A DNA stretch of 8,562 nt. Source: Methylobacterium sp. (GTDB taxonomy: Bacteria > Pseudomonadota > Alphaproteobacteria > Rhizobiales > Beijerinckiaceae). Shown in pieces: positions 5,314 through 8,562 of the stretch; positions within the stretch are counted from its first letter, which is position 1; each line of letters begins with the position of its first letter. The notes beneath the pieces were generated by a model. That model saw only the letters and a program-made list of their open reading frames with translations, did not search any database and had not been told where the DNA came from. The DNA is taken from assembly GCA_020252865.1 (NCBI GenBank), contig JADCCH010000152.1:1-8562 (forward strand). Direction: 5' to 3'. The position numbers and the translations under genes are program-made.

Positions 5314-7413
5314 CTACTCGGGAATGACTGCGCCGATCTCCGCTTCGTAGGGATCGTTTGCAACCTTAGCCGTCCGGGCTTTTGAGCCTGGCATCACCTC
5401 GAAGCGTGGATCGAACTCCACCATTGTTGCCGCCAGCTTACCGAGGATGCTCACGTCGCCTACCGCTTTGGCGGTTCCGTCCTTCAGTTGGTCCTCAAGC
5501 TTCTTGACGCCCATCATCGTGAGTTCGAGCTCGGAGCGGTTGATGGTGAGAGTGAGGTCCGGCTTCTCCGCCTGGAAGCCGGCGATGTTGGTGAGCGTGG
5601 CGTTCTCGAGTTCGATCAGGAACTTCTCGCCATTGTCCGGCGTGACCAGGTTCAACGCGAAGCGTAAACCCTCCGCCTTGCGGCTGTCCATCTTGATTCC
5701 AAGGAAATTCAGGAACAACTCAGTCGACATGGCCCTGATGACGTCGGGACTGCTGCTGCTCGCCGCTTCGCCTTGCGGGATGCCGGAGCGCAATTCGTAT
5801 GCGCCAGACAGATAGCTGTTGCGCAGGCCGGGGTTCTCCTGCTGGTAGCCAAGCTGCTCGAAGATGTCGGCGAGAAGGTCCTTCGCGGCCCCGTTCTGCG
5901 GCTCGGCCTGCACCAGCTTGTTGACGATCTCCATCGCCAGCCGATACTTGCCCTCGTTGAAGAGTTCCTGCCCGCGAGCGATGATCTTCGGCGCGCCGCC
6001 CATCATCTCAACATAGAGCGGCGCCGATTCCTCGGGTGAGAGCGGCACGAGCGTCGCCGGGTTGCAGTCCCAGAAGCCCAGGAACCGCTGGACGACACCG
6101 CGCGCGTTGTGCTCCGCCGAACCATGATAGCCGCGGCAATGCCATTTCTGCTGGATCGACTCCGGCAGGCGGTAGACATTGTGGATCTGGTTGATGGTGA
6201 CACCCTGGTTGGCCAGATGCAGAACCTGGTTGTTCATGTGCGCATAGAGGTCGCGCTGGTCGCGCATGATCTCCTGGATGCGCGCATTGCCCCAGCGAGG
6301 CCAGTGGTGCGCGGTGAACATGACCTCGGCTTCCTTGCCGAAGCGATGCAACGCCTCATTGATGTATTTCGACCAGCGCAACGCGTCGCGCACCTGTGCG
6401 CCGCGCAGCGTGTAGATGTTGTGCAGGGTCGCCGACACATTCTCGGCCATCCAGAGGGCCTTCATGTCCGGCAAATACGTGTTCATCTCGCGCGGCGCTT
6501 CTGTGTTCGGCGTGTTCTGGAAGATCATCCGCACGCCGTCGACCTCAAACTCCTCGATGGGCTCGGAGACGAGGCGCGTTGGCGCGATGAGGCCCGTTGA
6601 GCCGACGGAAATCTTGTGTCCCAGGCCCTGCGTGACGAAGCCATGCGCCGACACCGGCAGCAGCATGCCGTACTGGTAGAATAGCCGACGGTTCATGGCG
6701 TTGCCGGCGAACACGTTCTCGGCGACGGTGAATTCCATGAAGTCGACCGGCGCGATGATCTGCACCTTGCCGGACGCCACGTCCTCATCCTTCAGGTCGA
6801 GGCCTCGCACGCCTCCCCAGTGATCGCCGTGGGTGTGGGAGTAGATGACCGCCTTGATCGGTCGGCCCTCGCCGACCTTTTCCTGGAACAGTTTCGTCGC
6901 AGCGCGCGCCGCTTCAGCGGAGACGAGCGGATCGAAGACGATCCAGCCGGTCTTGCCGCGCACGAAGGTGATGTCGGAGAGATCCACGCCGCGCACCTGG
7001 TAGATGCCGGGCATGACCTCGTAGAGGCCGTAGTTGTTGTTCAGCCGGGCGATGCGCAGCATCGAGGGATGAATGCTGTCGAAGTCCCTGTTCTCGTTCA
7101 GGAACTGGAAGCGCTTCATGTCGACGGCGTCATTGCCCGCATCGGCCTTGATGATAAGGTCCGGCATCGGCGCGATGAAGCCCTTCCTCAACTCCTCGAA
7201 ATCGCGCATATCGGCGAAGGGGAGCCCGGTGGAAGAGCGCTTGATCGCCTCGATCGTATGCGTCGAGGCGGCTTTCCCCTTGGGATGGAAGTGGCCGCTG
7301 AGCGGCGACGGCATGGTCTGTGCCGAACCCTCATTCAGAGTGATGCTTGTCCCGACTGCGAAGGCTGCTCCCAAGGCCGGAAGTGCCTGGACGAATTCAC
7401 GACGCGTCGACAT
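5314..7413 (-). CDS. SdsA1-type alkyl sulfatase (metallo-beta-lactamase superfamily), exported
   Basis: A 699-residue zinc-dependent sulfatase that hydrolyses alkyl sulfate esters such as SDS-like surfactants to alcohol and sulfate. The signal peptide carries a twin-arginine-like motif TRREFVQ (3-9) before a hydrophobic stretch (about 10-26), suggesting Tat export to the periplasm. The metallo-beta-lactamase domain (about 130-370) has SHTHGDHWGG with His193, His195, Asp197 and His198. Further expected metal ligands are Glu305 in TEAPREMN, Glu324 in WMAENV and a His at 369/370 in TAHHWPRWG. A helical dimerisation region follows (about 465-550), then an SCP2-like C-terminal domain (about 565-695). 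Length and domain order match the complete family. The ATG at 7413 is chosen because GGAGG lies five bases upstream; a TTG twelve bases earlier would place the start ahead of this site. It lies 24 bases behind the outer-membrane protein gene and is probably co-transcribed. The exact substrate range cannot be read from the sequence. Confidence 0.97.
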   Translation of the reverse strand: MSTRREFVQALPALGAAFAVGTSITLNEGSAQTMPSPLSGHFHPKGKAASTHTIEAIKRSSTGLPFADMRDFEELRKGFIAPMPDLIIKADAGNDAVDMKRFQFLNENRDFDSIHPSMLRIARLNNNYGLYEVMPGIYQVRGVDLSDITFVRGKTGWIVFDPLVSAEAARAATKLFQEKVGEGRPIKAVIYSHTHGDHWGGVRGLDLKDEDVASGKVQIIAPVDFMEFTVAENVFAGNAMNRRLFYQYGMLLPVSAHGFVTQGLGHKISVGSTGLIAPTRLVSEPIEEFEVDGVRMIFQNTPNTEAPREMNTYLPDMKALWMAENVSATLHNIYTLRGAQVRDALRWSKYINEALHRFGKEAEVMFTAHHWPRWGNARIQEIMRDQRDLYAHMNNQVLHLANQGVTINQIHNVYRLPESIQQKWHCRGYHGSAEHNARGVVQRFLGFWDCNPATLVPLSPEESAPLYVEMMGGAPKIIARGQELFNEGKYRLAMEIVNKLVQAEPQNGAAKDLLADIFEQLGYQQENPGLRNSYLSGAYELRSGIPQGEAASSSSPDVIRAMSTELFLNFLGIKMDSRKAEGLRFALNLVTPDNGEKFLIELENATLTNIAGFQAEKPDLTLTINRSELELTMMGVKKLEDQLKDGTAKAVGDVSILGKLAATMVEFDPRFEVMPGSKARTAKVANDPYEAEIGAVIPE

Positions 7414-7418
7414 ATGAA

Positions 7419-7423
7419 CCTCC
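7419..7423 (-). promoter_or_regulatory. Ribosome binding site of the alkyl sulfatase
   Basis: GGAGG on the minus strand, five bases before the ATG at 7413. It lies within the 24-base gap to the upstream gene and fixes the sulfatase start. Confidence 0.85.
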
Positions 7424-7437
7424 AACGTTTGGCCGGG

Positions 7438-8265
7438 TCAAAAACGAAACTGCGCACCCAGCACCGGACCATGCTGCAGAACGTTGTAGATGAAATCGCC
7501 TCTCCGGTAATCGACCTTGAGCGCCCGATATCCCGCCAAAGCGCTCCAGCTCTCGCTGAAGCGGTAGCCAAGGCCGCCGAACAGGTCCCACTGGTAACGG
7601 GATGAGAGGCCACCGCCAATGGCGATGACGGTCATGAAAACCCGGTCCGAGAGCGTCGCGATCCCTCGGATTCCGGCAACGCCGTCCACCCACTGCTCGC
7701 TCTTGCCGAAGGAGGGGAGCGCGGGCCCGCTCGTGACACTCAGAGTGTTGTTGAGCGAGAACAGTCGGGCGCCCGCGAGGACATCGAGGCTGAAGTTGGT
7801 CGTTTCCAGGAACCGGTACCCGACGAGGCTGCTCGCGATCACCGCTCCGCTCTCGAGGCGGACGCTGACCGGACCGACGGGCAGCGCGATGGCCTTCTTG
7901 GGGGAGAGCCGGGAGGCTACGAGATCGGTCAAGAAGATGTAGCGGTCGAACCGGGCCTCGGCCGTCCCCATCACGGCGCCATCAAGGTTCTGAAGCACCG
8001 TGCCGATGCTGAAATTCACGTCGACGGCAGGCAAGGGCGGAATGGTGCGCACGCGCCCGTTAATGCCTGTCAGCCAGGCATAGGCGTTCACCGTAAACGT
8101 CCACCGCGGTGCGAGCGAGGCATCCATCGCGGCGGTTCGATCCGCTCCTCTGGCGGGCAGCGAAACCGCGATCATGGCGATCGGCACCGCAAGGCCGATG
8201 AGCCACGGCGATCTCTGCGACCAGCGCAACATCGACGGGAACCGCAATCTCGAAAACAAATTCAT
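7438..8265 (-). CDS. Outer-membrane beta-barrel protein
   Basis: A predicted exported barrel protein of 275 residues from the ATG at 8265. The signal peptide ends near residue 40 (hydrophobic LIGLAVPIAMIAVSLPARG, possible cleavage before ADR). The rest alternates polar and hydrophobic residues in short strands, with YAWLTGINGR near the N-terminus, VGYRFLE, GGLGYRFSESW and AGYRALKVDYRRG. The last residues are GAQFRF, with the C-terminal Phe recognised by the BAM complex. It resembles uncharacterised outer-membrane proteins whose N-terminus has a PYAWL-type motif; no substrate is known to me. The start is uncertain: in-frame ATGs lie at 8292 and 8232 as well, and none has a clear Shine-Dalgarno. 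The 8232 start alone would still give a good signal peptide. The sulfatase follows 24 bases downstream, so a channel for sulfate-ester entry is a reasonable inference. Confidence 0.88.
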   Translation of the reverse strand: MNLFSRLRFPSMLRWSQRSPWLIGLAVPIAMIAVSLPARGADRTAAMDASLAPRWTFTVNAYAWLTGINGRVRTIPPLPAVDVNFSIGTVLQNLDGAVMGTAEARFDRYIFLTDLVASRLSPKKAIALPVGPVSVRLESGAVIASSLVGYRFLETTNFSLDVLAGARLFSLNNTLSVTSGPALPSFGKSEQWVDGVAGIRGIATLSDRVFMTVIAIGGGLSSRYQWDLFGGLGYRFSESWSALAGYRALKVDYRRGDFIYNVLQHGPVLGAQFRF

Positions 8266-8301
8266 CCGACAATCGCCATGTGAACGCTTCATTCAGAAAA
8301 G

Positions 8302-8329
8302 AGCTAACGGTGTCTTGGGAGGTTGGCAA
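8302..8329 (-). promoter_or_regulatory. Possible promoter of the outer-membrane protein and sulfatase unit
   Basis: On the minus strand TTGCCA (8329-8324) and TTAGCT (8307-8302) are 16 bases apart. If used, transcription would start near 8295, which would favour the ATG at 8265 over that at 8292. The -10 match is poor. Confidence 0.2.
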
Positions 8330-8365
8330 GCAGGTTCCGACGCCAGCCAGCCTTCGGCCCTTGTC

Positions 8366-8562
8366 CGGGCGCTCACCTTCACCCCCGTGCGTTCGCCGGA
8401 AAGCAACCGCTCTCGGAAGCCTTCGTCAAAACCCTCAAGCGCGATTATGCCCGCCGCACCATCCTGCCCGATGCGGAAACGACCCTCCGGTTGATCCCGG
8501 AATGGATCGAAGACTATAACGAGAGCCACCCGCACTCAGGCTTGCGCTTCCTCTCCCCACGA
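8366..8562 (+). pseudogene. IS3-family transposase (OrfB), 3' fragment with a frameshift
   Basis: The plus strand encodes the end of an IS3-type DDE integrase core. LTFTPVRSPESN (8372-8407) is in one frame. LSEAFVKTLKRDYAR followed by TILPDAETTLRLIPEW and DYNESHPHSGLRFLSPR (8410-8562) is in another. Family sequence has SPESNG followed by L/M-SEAF; here two bases (CG) stand where a Gly codon is expected, so one base has been lost near 8408. The catalytic Glu (codon 8416-8418) and the Lys seven residues later are both present. The 5' part, including the first two catalytic Asp residues, is absent and the homology fades left of about 8366. The frame continues past the window's right edge. The fragment abuts the upstream region of the outer-membrane protein gene. 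Confidence 0.88.

Noticed and set aside
6820..7605. Plus-strand frame of 261 codons
   Set aside because: Antisense to the start of the alkyl sulfatase and the end of the outer-membrane protein gene, both of which have clear family motifs.
3020..8562. Direct repeat of the tRNA-Gly 3' end as an attR site
   Set aside because: I read through the right part and saw no second copy of the T-arm and acceptor sequence, so no attachment site is claimed.
1..8562. CRISPR array or defence system
   Set aside because: No regularly spaced repeats and no nuclease, helicase or toxin-antitoxin motifs were found on either strand.

Overview
The window reads as high-GC DNA from an alphaproteobacterium, probably of the Hyphomicrobiales. 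The evidence is the murJ-trpS pair, a two-hairpin intergenic repeat of a style common in that order, and the protein sequences. This placement comes from recognition, not from a search.

Left part (1-3093), core chromosome. On the minus strand lie a voltage-gated cation channel of the bacterial NaChBac/NavAb type (2079-2870), the lipid II flippase gene murJ (367-1932) and the 5' end of trpS (255 to the left edge). A compact 107-base element with CTAGAGC/GCTCTAG ends (1976-2082) sits between the channel gene and murJ and supplies the channel's stop codon. On the plus strand is an intact tRNA-Gly(CCC) (3020-3093) with a plausible sigma-70-type promoter.

Right part (3094-8562), accessory and decayed. 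Directly after the tRNA comes a 410-base stretch with no convincing gene, ending in a terminator-like hairpin plus T-tract. This abuts a small gene for a predicted exported PepSY-like protein (3505-3756). Gene debris follows: a frameshifted IS256-family transposase with two internal deletions (3780-4153, minus), the C-terminal half of a sulfite-oxidase-type molybdoenzyme (4391-5053, minus), and the first ~56 codons of a peptide-type ABC transporter ATPase cut just after its Walker A motif (5130-5297, plus).

Next to the debris is an intact two-gene minus-strand unit: an outer-membrane beta-barrel protein (7438-8265) and, 24 bases downstream, a full-length SdsA1-type alkyl sulfatase of the metallo-beta-lactamase superfamily (5314-7413). 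The inferred job is uptake of sulfate esters or surfactants across the outer membrane and their hydrolysis in the periplasm, releasing sulfate and alcohol. The right edge holds the 3' part of an IS3-family transposase with a one-base frameshift (8366-8562, plus).

The most unusual points are the DDW selectivity filter of the channel, which suggests calcium rather than sodium preference, the pattern of internal deletion in the IS256 remnant, the repeat that has captured a stop codon, and an apparently maintained sulfatase operon among truncated genes. I found no clear sign of a wholly new defence or mobile system.
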